Shown one piece after another: positions 12,268-26,000 of a stretch of DNA of 64,000 bases (positions are counted from its first letter, which is position 1; the number at the start of each line of letters is the position of its first letter). This DNA is from Ariolimax columbianus (Eukaryota > Mollusca > Gastropoda > Stylommatophora > Arionidae): positions 37,513,210-37,577,209 of the forward strand of contig JAVGWX010000011.1 in NCBI GenBank assembly GCA_036924085.1, given 5' to 3'. The notes beneath the pieces are model-generated. The model did no database searches. It was not told the origin of the DNA and saw only the letters and a list, made by a program, of their open reading frames with translations. Made by a program: the position numbers and the translations under genes.

Positions 12268-12495
12268 GTGTATCGCCTTGGTCTTTCTCCGTGTTTTGGG
12301 CTTCACACACCAGACTATCGCCTTGGTCTTTCTCTGTGTTTTGGGCTTCACACACCAGACTATCGCCTTGGTCTTTCTCCGTGTTTGGGCTTCACATACC
12401 AGACTATCACCTTGGTCTTTCTCCGTGCTTGGGCTTCATACACCAGACTATCGCCTTGGTCGTTCTCCATGGCTGGGCTTCATACACCAGACTCA
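12268..12495. repeat. about 46-bp tandem repeat, five copies
   Basis: Unit CTATCGCCTTGGTCTTTCTC CGTGTTTTGGGCTTCACACA CCAGA with small changes between units. Confidence 0.9.
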
Positions 12496-12751
12496 CACTT
12501 GACACTGTCATTGAATATTATAATGTTGGTGTGAATCTTGATTTCTCTGGATCTCCAATCTGTGGGGCGGGAGGGAGGGGACGGCGGTCGTGTGTGCTTG
12601 TTAGAAACGTCATTCTTGCCGTGTCATCCTTAGAGCTACCATTTGTACACCTGACTTGGCAATTATCTTGCTCAACGCGGAAAAGGCATCCACCTCTTCC
12701 AACTGTTCTCCCTCCAGCTGGTTCCTTGTTAATATGGTTGATTTAAAGGTC

Positions 12752-14425
12752 AGGTCAGGTCATCCCGTCCTGTAACCAGGGAGGTCGTTGGGGCACACAT
12801 GAAGACATCCTAACAACCCTACGTCACCCTTCTCTGTCAGCGGCTCCTGCCTGTGACTCTTCTGATCGGAGATTGGTCCATTCTTTTATGTTGCCCTTCC
12901 ACTTCTTATTGGGCCGGCCTCTTCGTCGTCTGCCTTGCACCTTTCCGTGCAGGATCGTATTTGCAAGACCATTTGATCTCGATATGTGACCGTACCAAGC
13001 GAGTTTCCTTCTTTTGACAGTTGCCAAGAGGTCTTCAAAAGGCCATATTCCTGTTGTAATTCTATCTCGTATTTCCTCATTTGTAACTCGATCTTTGTAC
13101 GTGACGTTTAAAAGTCCTTGGAAACATCTCATCTCCAATACACGTATCCTTCGCTAAAATTCAGCTGTAACTGTGCATGTCTCACATGCATAGAGGAATA
13201 TCGACAGGACCAATGTACGCATTAATTTTATTTTCGTGCATAGTGTTAACCCTTTATCTTGCCAAATTTTGTTAAGCCGTGTAAGCGCCGCTATTGTCTG
13301 TACTATTCTGACCAACACCTCACATTTTGATCCTTTATTACTGACAATCGAACCCACATATTTAAAACGGTCAACCACTTCGAGTTCCTGACCATTAGCT
13401 TTTATCTTGTTGTTGAAGCCCTCGGCGTTGCTGGTCATTAACTGTGTCTTTCCAGCGTTATCTCCCTACCATAGTCAAGAGCTGTTTCATCGAGCCTTCT
13501 GACCCATTCCTGGAGTTCTGCTTCTGAACCCGCCAACCCGTCGATGTTAACTGCAAAACGGAGGTTGGTAATCGTTAGGCCCCTATCTTGATAGTACCAA
13601 GTGCCTCACTCATAATTCCCTCAAGGAATATATTGAAAAGAGTTGGAGAGAGTGTATACCCCTATCTTACACCAACTGATGTGTGAAACCAGTCCTCTCG
13701 CCTCCCATTCACAAGAACTGCGCTGGACTCCTTGTCATACAGGTGTTCAAGGACCGTTATAATATTTCTGTTGATTTTATACATCCTCATGGTTGCCCAT
13801 AGCGCTTTATGCCATACCCTATCAAACGCCTTCTTAAAATCAACAAACACATTAATCAGTTTTTGCTGCTGCTCTAGATATTTCTCGCTTAGCAGCCTGA
13901 AATTAAATATCTGTTCTGTAGTGATTATTCCCTGTTGATGTTCTCTGCTTGGGGTTTCAATCGGTCGAAGATTAATCTAAGCATGACCTTGCTAGGGTGG
14001 CTGATCAGGCTTATTGTTCTGTAATGTTGGAACAGCCTTAGGTTTCCAGATTTAGATTACGGTATAACCATTGATTTTGTCCATAAGTCCGGCCAGTTTC
14101 CTGTCGCCCATATTTTGTTGTAGGTGTGTGTCCAGACCTTCCACCACTACCTCCTCACCTGCCTGCAAGAGCTCTGCTTGTATATTGTCCACGCCGGCCG
14201 CCTTCCCTCTACTCAATGTCTTTAACCGCTGCAGCTACCTCTTCCTTCGTTATCAATTAGTTGTCCTCCGTAGTTATTGATGTTGGAAGGATTGTTTTCT
14301 CAGGTTCCTTCCGTCCTCCATAGTTGTATAACTCGGCACAGTACTCTGTCCAAAGAGCCTGCTTTATTTCATGCTTACACTCAATTTTATTAATTGTTCT
14401 TTCACCCTGTCGAGTTTCTCTTACA
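12752..14425 (-). mobile_element. Non-LTR retrotransposon copy B1, dead
   Basis: Minus-strand reverse transcriptase pieces: MFVDFKKAFDRVWHKALWAT (13662-13850), the thumb with [15 protein letters not shown] (13154-13438) and a C-terminal segment ending GRRRRGRPNKKWKGNIKEW (12824-13138). Stops separate them and the palm Asp-Asp is degraded (FAVN). The 3' end carries repeated CTGAC units. The clade is uncertain; it is RTE-like or Jockey-like in style. Confidence 0.83.
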
Positions 14426-14559
14426 TTTGACGTTGACTATGTGCGACAAAAGTACTGGATCTTCTGCATAATCTAAGTATTTCAATTAGGCCCATAGTGC
14501 ATGCAGTGCCCATTGAATACCAGATGAATTTAAAGAGTTATTTTACGTGTACAGCGCGT

Positions 14560-14735
14560 GCACAGGATCTCTGAGTTTCGTTGTATATTTCCAATAGGAC
14601 TAGGATCTGGATCCACCTCCCTTGAAACCAGGGGACACTGGAAACTTGTGGGATTCGAAACAAAACCGTTTCGAGCTTTCGTTAGTTTTTTCTTGAGAAG
14701 CAAGCACCTTTACCATTCAGCTAGAGCGGACCTCT
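14560..14735 (-). repeat. tRNA-like SINE head, unassigned
   Basis: Reversed: GGTCCGCTCTAGCTGAATGG, then TTTGTTTCGAATCCCACA (A and B boxes). Only one copy seen. A 15-base C run adjoins it (14739). Confidence 0.45.
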
Positions 14736-16651
14736 TCCCCCCCCCCCCCCCCCAGTTGAACTATTTATGATAAATCTGTGTATGTGATATTAATAGAATA
14801 TTGCCATTATTAACTATACTTTAGATAGTAGTCATCATCAAGTTATTCAGTCCTGGAACTGATTTGGAAGCTCAGGATTCTGTCTTTCCCTTTCTGCCTG
14901 CGATCTGGGTCTGCCTTTACCTTGGCATGTCTTTACCGACATGTCTCTGCATACTTATTTTACAAATGTATTTCTTCGTTCCTCTCCCCGTGTTCTGTCT
15001 TCCAAGACATCTTCACTGGGCCCTCATGACGTAGGTTGTGGCGGTCAGTTGTTATTTTTGCAGCTTTTGTAACATCTTTCTTTGCTCTCCCACTTCCGTC
15101 AACATTCTTTATTTAATGTCATCTCTGTCCAGCTCACTTTACTCATCGTACGGTAACACCACATCTCAAAAGCTTCAAATTAATTATAATGTATTTATTG
15201 TCCATGTTTCAGGACTGTCAAACATCACAGGCCATACTTATATGATCCATATTCTTGTTCATAGTGTTATATTAATACTACCTGCACGCATTCTTTGCCG
15301 AAGCATTTAATGTTCTAATTTCTCTATGACATCGTTGCATCTTCTGGTATATTGACCTCAGGTATGGGAATTGGTATACTTGCTTGATTTATTCCCCTTT
15401 GATGGTTTTATTCGGATAAGGGGATGTATATAGTTTACTTAATAATTACATTTAGCAACAACAACAAAATATAACATATTGCTTTGACCCACATTGCGCT
15501 TGAGACTCCTGGGGAGTTAAGTCCACCAGATCGATAGTGCCGCCACTGTGTACTTACGAAGTCCAGTAACGCCATACTGTGTGAGCTCTCGCTTTACCAT
15601 CATCCGATATTACGAATGTTTTCAATTATATCCAGAACCATTAATGATTACAAAACAACGCGAGCTTGCGCATATTGACACTTTCATAGCATGATTTTTT
15701 GTACACAAATCAATCGGTCCGTTTTAAAAATGGGTTTCCTTCAGTTTAATTTCGAAATTATTTGTTAATCTGTTACATTTCGTTAGCCGTTTCTGTCCAA
15801 CGTGAAGCACTGGCCACCATTGCAGCTAATAATAATAATGTTCGCGAAGGCGTCAAAGGCCCACTACCATGTTCAACTGCCGAGGCTGTGTTCATACGTA
15901 GCGTGTCGACCGAAATCCTTACAGACTCCCCAGGTGAAGCCGTGTACTCTGCAGCCTTGGGATAAGGACCGCCAGGAGTGTGTTAGACCAATGTTTGTGT
16001 CAAGCCCTCCGTGTTTGTAGGTGTCAAACTCCCTGTTTCCACGTGTCTCGCCGAGGCTTCTGACTGTGTCCACCTGTTGGTCAGCGTGACCCTTGCTGTG
16101 CTGAGAATACGAGGTTGGGAGAGGTATCATTGCAGCTGAAGTCTGTTAAAAGACGTCTTTTCCCATATAATTTATGTTCCTCAGAATCGTCTTCACTACA
16201 CTCCGGGCATACCCATAGGTGATCTGTCTCATTCAGTAAATGATGAATGGTGTGGATATTGATGGTTCCTGCAGTTCGTTAGTTGTACACACTTCGGTTC
16301 TGTCCTCTGTTGTACACCAGTCCGCTAGAGCATCGTTCTATTTCAAATCTCTGCGGTCTGTCTGTGTATTTCTTATCTATCTATTGTTGCGTCATCATCC
16401 AACATGCGGTCATTTGTAGACTTCAAAATGTCACTCCTACCCATGTCTAGTGAGCCTATAATTAGCGCTTGTGAAGCCAGGATCTTGATTAAGAACCACA
16501 GCATGACCAAGACAGTAGATCCACACCAGCCCCTCCGGTTTTCATGCTTCTACAGCTGCCATGGCAACAACCGGACCTCTCGCTCTAGCAGAAAAGCCCC
16601 AACTAAATGTCTCACAGCGTAGTGATGTCATCACTATTGTGGGTGTTTTCA

Positions 16652-17461
16652 TTTCAGGTCAGGTCATCCCGTAACGGTGAGATCGTTGGGGCACACATGA
16701 AGACATCCTAACAACCGCACGCCACCCTTTTCTGTCAGCGGCTGCTGCCTGTGGCTCATCTGGTCGGAGATTGGTCCATTCTTTTATGTTGTTCTTCCAC
16801 TTCTTATTGGGCCGGCCTCTTCGTCGTCTGCCTTGCACATTCCCGTGCAGGATCGTGTTTGCAAGACCATTCGATCTCGATATGTGACCATACCGAGCGA
16901 GTTTCCTTCTTTTGGCAGTTGCCAAGAGGTCTTCAAAAGGCCCTATTGCTGTTGTAATTATATCTCGTATTTCCTCATTTGTAACTCGATCTTTGTACGT
17001 GACGTTTAAAAGTCTTTGGAAACATCTCATCTCCAAGGCCTGTATCCTTCGCTAAAAATCAGCTGTAACTGTCCATGTCTCACAAGCATATAGGAATATT
17101 GACAGGACCAATGTACGCATTAATTTTCTTTTCTTGCATAGTGCTAACCGTTTATCTTGCCAGATTTTGTTAAGCCGTGCAAGCGCCTCTATTGTCTGTG
17201 TTATTCTTGCCAACACCTCACATTTTGATCATTCATCACTGACAATCGAACTCAGTTATTAAAAACGGTCAACCACTTCGAGTTCCTGGCCAATGGCTTT
17301 TATCCTACAGTTGAAGCTCTCGGCGTTATTGGTCATTAATTGTGTCTTTCCAGCGTTTATCTCCATAACATATTCCAGAGCTGTTTCATCGCGCCTTCTG
17401 ATCCATTCCTGGAGTTCATCTTCTGAACCCGCCAACCCGTCGATAGCATCTGCAGAACAAA
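16652..17461 (-). mobile_element. Non-LTR retrotransposon copy B2, fragment
   Basis: Same family as B1 and very similar in its last 380 bases (16659-17036: [39 protein letters not shown]). An upstream piece at 17259-17460 has AGSEDELQEWIRRRDETALE. It is broken between the two and ends against a scrap of mariner transposase. Confidence 0.8.
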
Positions 17462-17552
17462 GGTACCAACGTGACCTCCAAGTGATGAGATGCTTACCTT
17501 CCATGAATTCTTTTAGGGGTCCAAACATGTGGAAATCGCTTGGAGCAAGGTT
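17462..17552 (-). pseudogene. scrap of mariner transposase C-terminal domain
   Basis: Reads PNLAPSDFHMFGPLKEFMEG on the minus strand, which matches the region around the third catalytic Asp of mariner transposases (PDLAPSDFHLFGPLK in the family). About 90 bases, wedged between B2 and A2. Confidence 0.65.
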
Positions 17553-17555
17553 TGG

Positions 17556-19418
17556 GATTTTGGGAATACGGAGGCAGCAAATCTACTCAATCACTACTTT
17601 TGCACAGTGTACACAAAAGAGGACTACTCCAAGATCCCAGAGCCTGTAGATATTTTTCAAAGAGATATGGATACAGCAGGATTAGGATCAATCTGTATTT
17701 CTTTAGCCAGAGAGTAGTGAATGCTTGGAATGCATTGCCAAGTGAGGTGGTGGAGGCTGGGACGGTCAATGCATTTAAGAACAGATTGGATGCGTACAGC
17801 TTCTAGAGGAAGGTGTTGTAAATGGAACTGGTTGTATACAGACTCTGCAGAGTCTTCTAAACCAGTATAAAGACGTTAAGTTAAGTTAAGTATTTCAGAG
17901 GAAATTGGTTTTTTTTAAATTGGAGGGGTTGAAAGTGAATAAATGTCCAGGTCAAGATGGTATTCATCCAAAATTGCTTTTTGAAATTAGAGACCAATTA
18001 GCAAAACCATTGGAAAGATGCGGGAGTGATCCCCTTATTAAAAAAAAGCAAACAAAACTGATCTAGCAAATTATAGACCGGTGAGCTTAACGACCATAGT
18101 CTGTAAATTGTTAGAGTCAATAATCAAAGAAAACATTGTAATGCATTTAGACAAATTTAATCTAATTAGCAATAGTCAACATGGGTTTACCAGAGGGAGA
18201 TCATGCTTAACAAATCTATTAGAAATCATGGAGGAGGTTACTAAAATGATAGATAAAGGGGAGCCAGTGGACGTTATTTATCTGGATTTTGCAAAGGCCT
18301 TTGATAGAGTACCTTATCAAAGATTATTTCGAAAGTTAAAATCACATGGAATAGGTGGGGAAGTTGCCAAATGGATTAAAAATTGGTTAACGGGAAGAAG
18401 GCAAAAGGTGGGTATAAATAAGGAGTACTCTGAGTGGTGTGAAGTGAAAAGTGGAGTGCCACAGGGCTCGGTTTTCGGACCAATTTTGTTCTTGATATAT
18501 ATAAACGATTTGGACATAGGTATGGGATCCATTATTGCAAAATAGGCTGATGACATAATACTATGCAGTAGTGTCTCATCTAAAGCAGAAGTGGATATAT
18601 TGAGATCAGATTTAGATCAAATTCGAGAATGGTCTGTAATCTGGCAAATTGAGTTTAATGTAGATAAATGTACAGTCATGCACATGGGTAGGTCCACTAT
18701 GGAACATAATTACAGAATGGTAGAGAACAATATTAGAAAGATAGATAAGGAAAGGGACCTAGGGGTTATAATAGATCATACATGTAAGGTGAAGGAGCAA
18801 GTTTAGGTAGCAGGGAAAAAGGCAAATGCAATGTTAGGGATGATAAAAAGAAATATTAAACATAGGAGCAAGGAAGTGATAGTCAAACTGTATAAAGCAT
18901 TAGTTAGATCTAGATTGGAGTACTGTGTACAGGCGTGGAGTCCTTATCAGAGAGGGAATATAAACATGCTGGAAAGAATACAAAAAAGAGCGACAAAGCT
19001 GATAGTGGGATTCCAGAATTACAGTTAGGAGGAAAGATTAAGAAACACCGGCTTACAGTGTCTAGAAGAGAGAAGAATTCGTGGTGACTTAATACAGGTT
19101 TATAAGATGATCAGAGGAATTGATAAATTAGACTATAACAAGTTTTTAAAAATACAACCACCAACAATAACAAGAGGGCACAGCTACAAGTTGACTAAAG
19201 AGAGGTCCAGATTAAATATTAGGAAGTATTTATTTAGCCAGAGAGTTGTGAATGCTTGGAATGCATTGCCAAGGGAGGTGGTGGAGGCAGGGACGGTTAA
19301 TGCATTTAAGAATAAATTGGATGCTTATAGCTTTTAGATAAAAGGTGATGTAAATGGAACTGGTTGTATATAGACTCTGCAGAGTCTTCTAAACCAGTAT
19401 AAAGACGTTAAGTTAAGT
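17556..19418 (+). mobile_element. CR1/Jockey-like LINE copy A2 with a nested copy of itself
   Basis: Reverse transcriptase frames at 18081-18545 ([39 protein letters not shown]) and in the thumb at 18591-19337. Damaged by stops and by a 50-60 base deletion at about 18014 with ATTGG microhomology. It ends in the family 3' UTR (GGTTGTATATAGACTCTGCA) and a GTTAAGTTAAG tail. A shorter copy is inserted at 17702. Confidence 0.85.
17702..17890 (+). mobile_element. 5'-truncated A-family LINE nested in copy A2
   Basis: About 190 bases containing only the end of the frame (VVNAWNALPSEVVEAG), the 3' UTR and the TTAAGTTAAG tail. The 7-bp sequence GTATTTC flanks it at 17695-17701 and 17890-17896, and the surrounding A2 frame resumes exactly where it stopped. 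This fits ordinary target-primed reverse transcription. Confidence 0.8.
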
Positions 19419-19857
19419 TGAGAACTGTTTTCGTTTATCATCTGATTAACCTCGAGCTCTGCCCTCCTCGTTGCATCACTATCTGCTTTCCGTGGATGGG
19501 ACTATGATGCCTCTGTGGAGACGTCATTCTTTTATTAGTGTAAATCCATTCTTCTCCCTGAAACATCGTCTCAAACGTGGTTGTCACATATCCATTTGTT
19601 TACTCTACCTATACCGACAGCCTATACCATTCATGACTAGTCTATTCTCTCTTTACAAGTAGGCTATGAAGCCTGTATTCGTGCAGGGGCTGATTATAAT
19701 GACAATGACAATGTGTTTTGTTTTTAAACATGATTATATTGCTAGCCCTACGCACACCGCTCTTTAGCATGTTTTATATTCGTGTTAGTGTTTATACAAC
19801 AGTTCGCAATTTTGTTTGTTGTAAGGGAAATAACTCTAAAAAATAGTTCAGGGAAAA

Positions 19858-20037
19858 ATGGCTGTCTATCTGCTTGCACGAAGTACCCTCAAGTGTCAAA
19901 TTGCACATTTATCCTTTCAGAAGTCAACTTGCCAAGCGTATATAAGTCAGAGATCATTTGCGGTATTTAGAGGTCCCAGAAGTTATGAAACACTATTTAA
20001 ATTTGGTAAAAATGGAAAACTGCAGTGGATGCAAACG
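19858..20037 (+). CDS. ABCB7: ABCB7-like exon 1, mitochondrial presequence
   Basis: Encodes residues 1-60 and ends in phase 0 at a GTAAGT donor. The ATG sits in a good context (AAAAATGG) with an in-frame TAA about 30 bases upstream, which supports this start. The first 42 residues are rich in Arg, Lys and Ser with no acidic residue, as expected of a matrix-targeting presequence. A cleavage site near QRSF (residues 31-34) is possible but inferred. No TATA box or other core promoter is evident upstream. Confidence 0.8.
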
Positions 20038-23000
20038 GTAAGTTGTAATTAGTTTCATTATTGACTACTAAACTCTAAACTCAAACTCAACTGAAACTAC
20101 TACTAGTACTATTTACTACTAAAGATGAGAAAACTATGACTTATGAGTTGGTGAAGAAGCTGAATCATTTTCACACACTTTGTCTCAGGAGTGTGATGAA
20201 TATCAAATGGTAAGACAGGATCCTTGACACTGCTGTTCTTGAGAGAGCTCATAATCCCTAGCATTTCCATCATGATCTCATTGATGCAATCAGAGATTCG
20301 CTGGGCTGGTCATGTGGTTCGCATGCCAGACTATCGGTTGCCAAAAATAATAATCTATGGCGGAGATGCAGAAGGGCAAACGCTCACAGGGAGAGAAAAA
20401 AAGTACTTTAAAAACACACTAAAAACTTCTCTAAAGGCCTTCTGCATAAACCTCGAAACGTGGGAAGATTCTGCGAAAGACCGTACAACCTGGCACACAG
20501 CTCTCCGCAGAGGAGCAGCATCATCGGAGGCATCCAAAAAGACTGTAGTTGGATAATGGAGAATAGAAAAGCTTGTGAAATATCACCGTCTCTTGAAGCG
20601 AACTTTCCATGCCCACACTGCCTGCGATTAGGCAGATTCCATATTAGACTTGTCAGCTATCTCCGCACCCATCCAAATCCCAAACTCACAGAATACTCCA
20701 CTAAAAGGACTGGTTAAATGAAAAAAGAAAAAGTCTTCACCACTCATGATGGGTGAACAACACCACAATGAGTTGATAAGACTCTACTCTACTCTAGATG
20801 ACATAGGACATGATCATTGTCAGGGCATGCTCTGCAGAAACACTAACATACTGAAACAGGAATATATTATTAACAGGAATATCGTATGACATGTTTCATT
20901 TGAAACCACATTTAAGCATGACTAAAGACAAACGTTAATAAATTGTAAGCAAAAGTATAATAAGTGAATTTTTCTTCTACTGCGTTCAGGTATTTGGTCA
21001 TCACATGCTAGATTTAGAATCTCATCGTCATGACCACGTTCACATTCTTGTCCATGTCTGGACGGCAGTCCCATAGCTCCCACCTCATCTCTGCTCCCTC
21101 TGCAGGTTTGGTGTCATATGTCCTATGAAAAGGCTTTGTGGGCTGGGCAGTCTTCTTGTTCTTGTAAGACATGGTTAGTTGGTTATTTGTTGGTCTACTC
21201 TACCTTCCCCCGACCATTGGGTTATCAGAATAAATCATCTTGGTAGTAGCCGTCTCAGTGTCTACAGCTTTTCGTTCTCGCTTTAATTTTTAGTACTGTG
21301 TAAAGACTGTCAATGTTGTAGTGTACTGGTGTGTTTCACCTGAGTATTGCCTGGGTCTGGAGGAGGAGCAAAGAATAGTAAGATTAAACCTGCCAAGTAT
21401 CAAGCAACGGAGGGTTGACTCCCTCATCGTGTAGAAATTTTAAATCACAAAAAATGTCACCAAACATGGGCAAGTCAATTAAATAGATATATACAACTCA
21501 TCCAAGATATACTGGTCCTCTGTCAAAAGGGTTAATAAGAGGGTGCAGAGAAAGCTTCAAGGAATCTCGATGCAAAGAAAGACTCAAGAAATCTGATTGG
21601 TGATTTACATGTTTTTGTCTAGGAAATCCATAGGATGGAATGTTCTTACAATGTAATAGTTACTAATCACAAACTAAGATCGTGGCAGTAACAGATACGT
21701 ATCTCATATGTGACCTCTAATGGCAGTACAGTCCAATATGAGCTCGGTAAATGTTATTGCATATGGGGCACACATGTACAAATTCAGTAAATGGATTGAC
21801 TTGTATTCTTTGAGCAGCTCGCTTTTAATGCACTGCAGCAATGATTATCTGTTCAGTGATTCAAACATCGTTTGTGAAGCAGTGCACCAAGCTGAACAAT
21901 CCGGAGCAATGAAGTCTCTATCATTTAACTTAAATACTTAACTTAACTTAACATCTTTATACTGGTTTAGAAGACCCTGTAGAGTCTGCATACAACCAGT
22001 TTCATTTACATCACCTTGTTCTAAAAGCTATGGGCATCTAATTTATTCTTAAATGCATTAACTGTCCCTGCCTCTACTACCTCCCCTGGCAATACATTCC
22101 AAGCCTTCACCACTCTCTGACTAAAAAAATATTTCCTAATATCTTATCTGGACAAACGCTCCCAATTTCATCCACATTGACAGCTTCTGCCAGAAAACAA
22201 CATTTACTTTTTACTTAAGTTTCACCTGGCATACTCTATCATTGCATCAACATTTTCTATACCTTTGCCTAGTCATTATCGTCTTCCACCTTTCCTCCCC
22301 GCCTTCATCTGCCTATTTTCCTCAGTTTTTCAGTTTGGTATTTTATGGGTTCCCATATCACCATTTCAGACCGCAATGGCTCGCGGGTCGACCCAGCCTT
22401 AAATGGGTACCGGTTCAGTCCGGCAAGTTAAAGCCACGAGGGAGAGGAGATGGCTACCACCCTCATATAGCCAAGCCTTTGGAATGTGAGATCACTAAAC
22501 ACCTCACACCCCTACGGCAGTAATGCTATGGGTTACTTTACTTTTACTATATCACCATCTGTCTTTCCCTGTTTGGACACTATCGACTTATCCTACCTTC
22601 TCCCATTTCTTGCGCCCTTCTGGCATTTAATCCCGCTTGCTTGTTTCATTCACTTATCTTGCCTCTGACCGTGCCCACAGACGAGAAGACTACTGGTATA
22701 TTTTCATATGCTATCCAGCTAAGTACTTTTTTACTAATTTGATGTAGACCAGCAGAAAGCATTTGCCTGAGTGGATAGAAACAACCTATGGGAGATCCTG
22801 AAAAACTATGGAGTGCAAGGACACTTATTGAGAGACATAAAATAGCAATGTATAAAAAGAGCCAAAGTACTGTGAGAACACCAAGCGGGCTCACTAATTG
22901 GTTTGCAGTTAAGACTGGTAAGACAGGGATGTGTATCACCACTTTTGTTCCTTGTATTCATTGATTGAATAACAACTGAAGCAAAACCAATAACTACCAC

Positions 23001-26000
23001 AATGAATGAGCTCTTTTTTGTGGATGATCAGAGTATCTTTCATTCCTATGAACAAAATCTCCAAGAACATGTAATGCCCTTGACAGTGCTTGCGAAAGAT
23101 ATGATATGAGGACTAGTGCAGCAAAGACAATGAAAATCATCAGCATAGATAAAACACTAGATATACAGGTAAAAAGCACAGAATTCAAATACTTTGGCAT
23201 TGTGTTAACACAAGATGAAAGACTGGATAGAGAGGTAGAATCAGGAACACAGAAAGCTAATGCGGTTTCCTATCAGCTGTCACCATTACTAAGACACAAA
23301 CACATACCAATGAAGACAAAGAGACAGCTGATAAGTAGTATTTTTATACCAACTCTCAGCTACCAGTGTCAGACATGGCTGTCGATGTCACAAGGCTGGA
23401 CAGAGTACGGACCGAAGTAATCAGACATGGTTTGTGCAACACTGTGCATGGAATACATGGAATGGCAGAGAATAGAATGATTCGGACACCTGACAAGAAT
23501 GCAACCAAAGTTACCAGCTGCTCGTATGTACAATACCAGACATCAGCGTTGCAGAGCAAGAGGCAGAACATAAGAAAGATTGATAGAAGGTGTCATTAAG
23601 ACACTGAAGAAACACGGAATGACAACATCATCAGCGACAAAGCTGGCACACACCTAAAACTACACCTCCCCAGAACGTCTACACAGGGGGATAGAAGATG
23701 ATGATGATGAATAATTCATATCTCTATTTGATGTACTCATCCCTTCTTCTATGATTTGTTAGCTCATATTTGTGTTGTTTGTTGTCCCTGAGGAAGGTCT
23801 TTGGGTCACACCGTCAGTTTCATCTTAGTGCGGTATATGACCATACCTGTAAATGTTTTTCATGCTCTAACAAAAGGAAAACTTGATGATGGCTTTTACT
23901 TGTGTTTGAATTGTTGCCTATATTTATCCTGACCTCATGAACATTTGTGTTTGAACAGATAAAGCAGTATGCAAGTAAAAATGGACAGTGTCCACCAGCT
24001 GCACCAAAAACATCACTCTTCAGAAAAGTAAGGTGGCTTTTGTTTTACATATACAATACAATACAATATTCTCGACTTTAGTCTGACAGGTGTGCCGTAT
24101 GAGAGGTAGTCAACAATGTCCTGTTGTTGTTTGCAAATGCCCACAATGAGTAGGACAATCTTTTGTGCAGCCTGAAAAGGACATTAAGTGGCGGGTTGCA
24201 TTAGCTTTCCTCACATCCCGTGTGTGATGATGACGGTGGAACGGGGTCCTCCAGGCGGTTGTGCTATGCTTGGCTTCATCTGCATGTTGCTCACTACTAC
24301 AGAGATCACGTTGAACCTCACCTTGTTAGCCAGACTGTTGCCTTCGACGACAGCCTGTTTCCAGGGCGACCAACAAGGAGGTCAGGTTAGGGTCTTGGTC
24401 AGTATATTTCTCCTGATCCTGGCTAACATTTTCTGATCAGTGTGTTTTGCTTGACCAGACATTAGCCTCATTGTCCCACAATTTCCTGTATTGTCCAATC
24501 TTTCGCCGTGTCGTACCATTTCGGACCTAGGTCTCTCAACAGACCATCTCACCATCGTATGGTCGGCCGGAGTGTATAATTATATAGCTACCAAAACATC
24601 ATTCTGAGTGTCCTGTTATCTGGCATGCGCACCACGTGGCCAGCCCAGTAGTATTTGCGAGACAACGCAGCCTCCACGACGTCTCGAAATAAATAGAGTG
24701 CGTTGTCTGATTTCAGCATTGTGGATTTGATTTCTGAGGATGCGCCTTTCCATCGCACGCTGGGTAATGCGTAGTTTCTCTGCATCCGCATTGCGTAGAT
24801 TCCACACTTCACATCCGTAGATCATGGCTGGTATGACTGCAGAATTGAATCTGGTATCTTTCAGATCCAGGAGTATAGGCTTTATGGTATTGAAGCTAGA
24901 CCAAGTTGCAGCTCTTCATCTGTTAAACTCCCGGTCTAGTACATGTACCGAGTCTCTTATATGGCTTTTGTTTTGCACCGAGTCTCTTGTATGGCTTTTG
25001 TTTTGTATGCACAGAGTGTATTATATGAAAATCTTTTGACCAGACATGTTTAAGAATTTGTAATTTTGTGGATTTTGAAATGATGATTAGCTCTTTCCAT
25101 TTCGTCAGACGTGTAATTATGTTTTGAAAAATGAATGTAACTAGTCCATGACGATAACGAATGTGAGTCGTAAGACCAATCTGAGCAGATAAGCGTCTAC
25201 CACAGTGTGGGCAAGGAAAATCAGGACTGTTGGCGGCATTGCATGATGTGGCATGTCTTCTCAAACGCTGGGTCCTTAGCCTGTCCACAATCAACATCTC
25301 CTGTGTCTGTATTCCATGTGAACCATGCAACACAATCCATGGCATCCTGTTCCCATGATTCCAAATAGATGCCCTATCATTCATATCTTGCTTGCATACT
25401 TCTTTGTACTGAAGTAGTGGTCAGCCCCGAGACCTTTTTCCCAACTGTAATTCCCCACACAGAAGATCTTTTAGTATTCTGCCATCATCGATTCTCCAAG
25501 TGTGTCTCAGCCATCTCAGCCTTCAAAGACTAAGCAGGGAAAAGATTGTGACAGTGCCTGTTCTAACCAATACCTCTGCATTGGGGATCTTGTCTTGCCA
25601 CCCAACCACCAGGATTCTGCGCAGGCCCCTCGTGTGTTTGAAATGATGGTCACAAGGATTATGGGTGAGGAGCATAGTGAAATTCTTGTATAACGAGTCA
25701 GAATTAATTAAAAATTATTCATTGTATTGGTTGTTATTAATTAGGAATAAAGATAGGACAACACAACCATTAGCTTATTTTATATTTCTAAATAAATATT
25801 TGTTATTTCTAAGTAAAACATTGAGTAAAACCTCAGATGCAAGCTTTTGGTTTTCATATCTTTTCAGTTTTCAGATCTTTTAAGTTTTCAGAGCTTTTCA
25901 GTTCAGATCTTTTCAGTGTTCATATCTTCTCAGTTTTCAGAGCTTTACAGTTTTCTGTTCTTTTCAGTTTTTAATACTTTACAGTTTTTAGTGATTTTAA

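Larger units (their letters stand above)
14426..19857. other. intergenic upstream of the ABCB7-like gene
   Basis: Apart from the listed LINE, mariner and SINE pieces, 14736-16650 and 19419-19857 contain no recognisable gene. 16140-16260 may hold a reversed Cys/His knuckle of an old LINE, too weak to call. The proximal promoter should lie in 19419-19857, but no core motif stands out. Confidence 0.5.

Noticed and set aside
20560..20720. Host zinc-finger protein suggested by CPHC...H motifs (also 25190-25260)
   Set aside because: The motif directly follows the reverse-transcriptase thumb in both places, as in known LINE C-termini.
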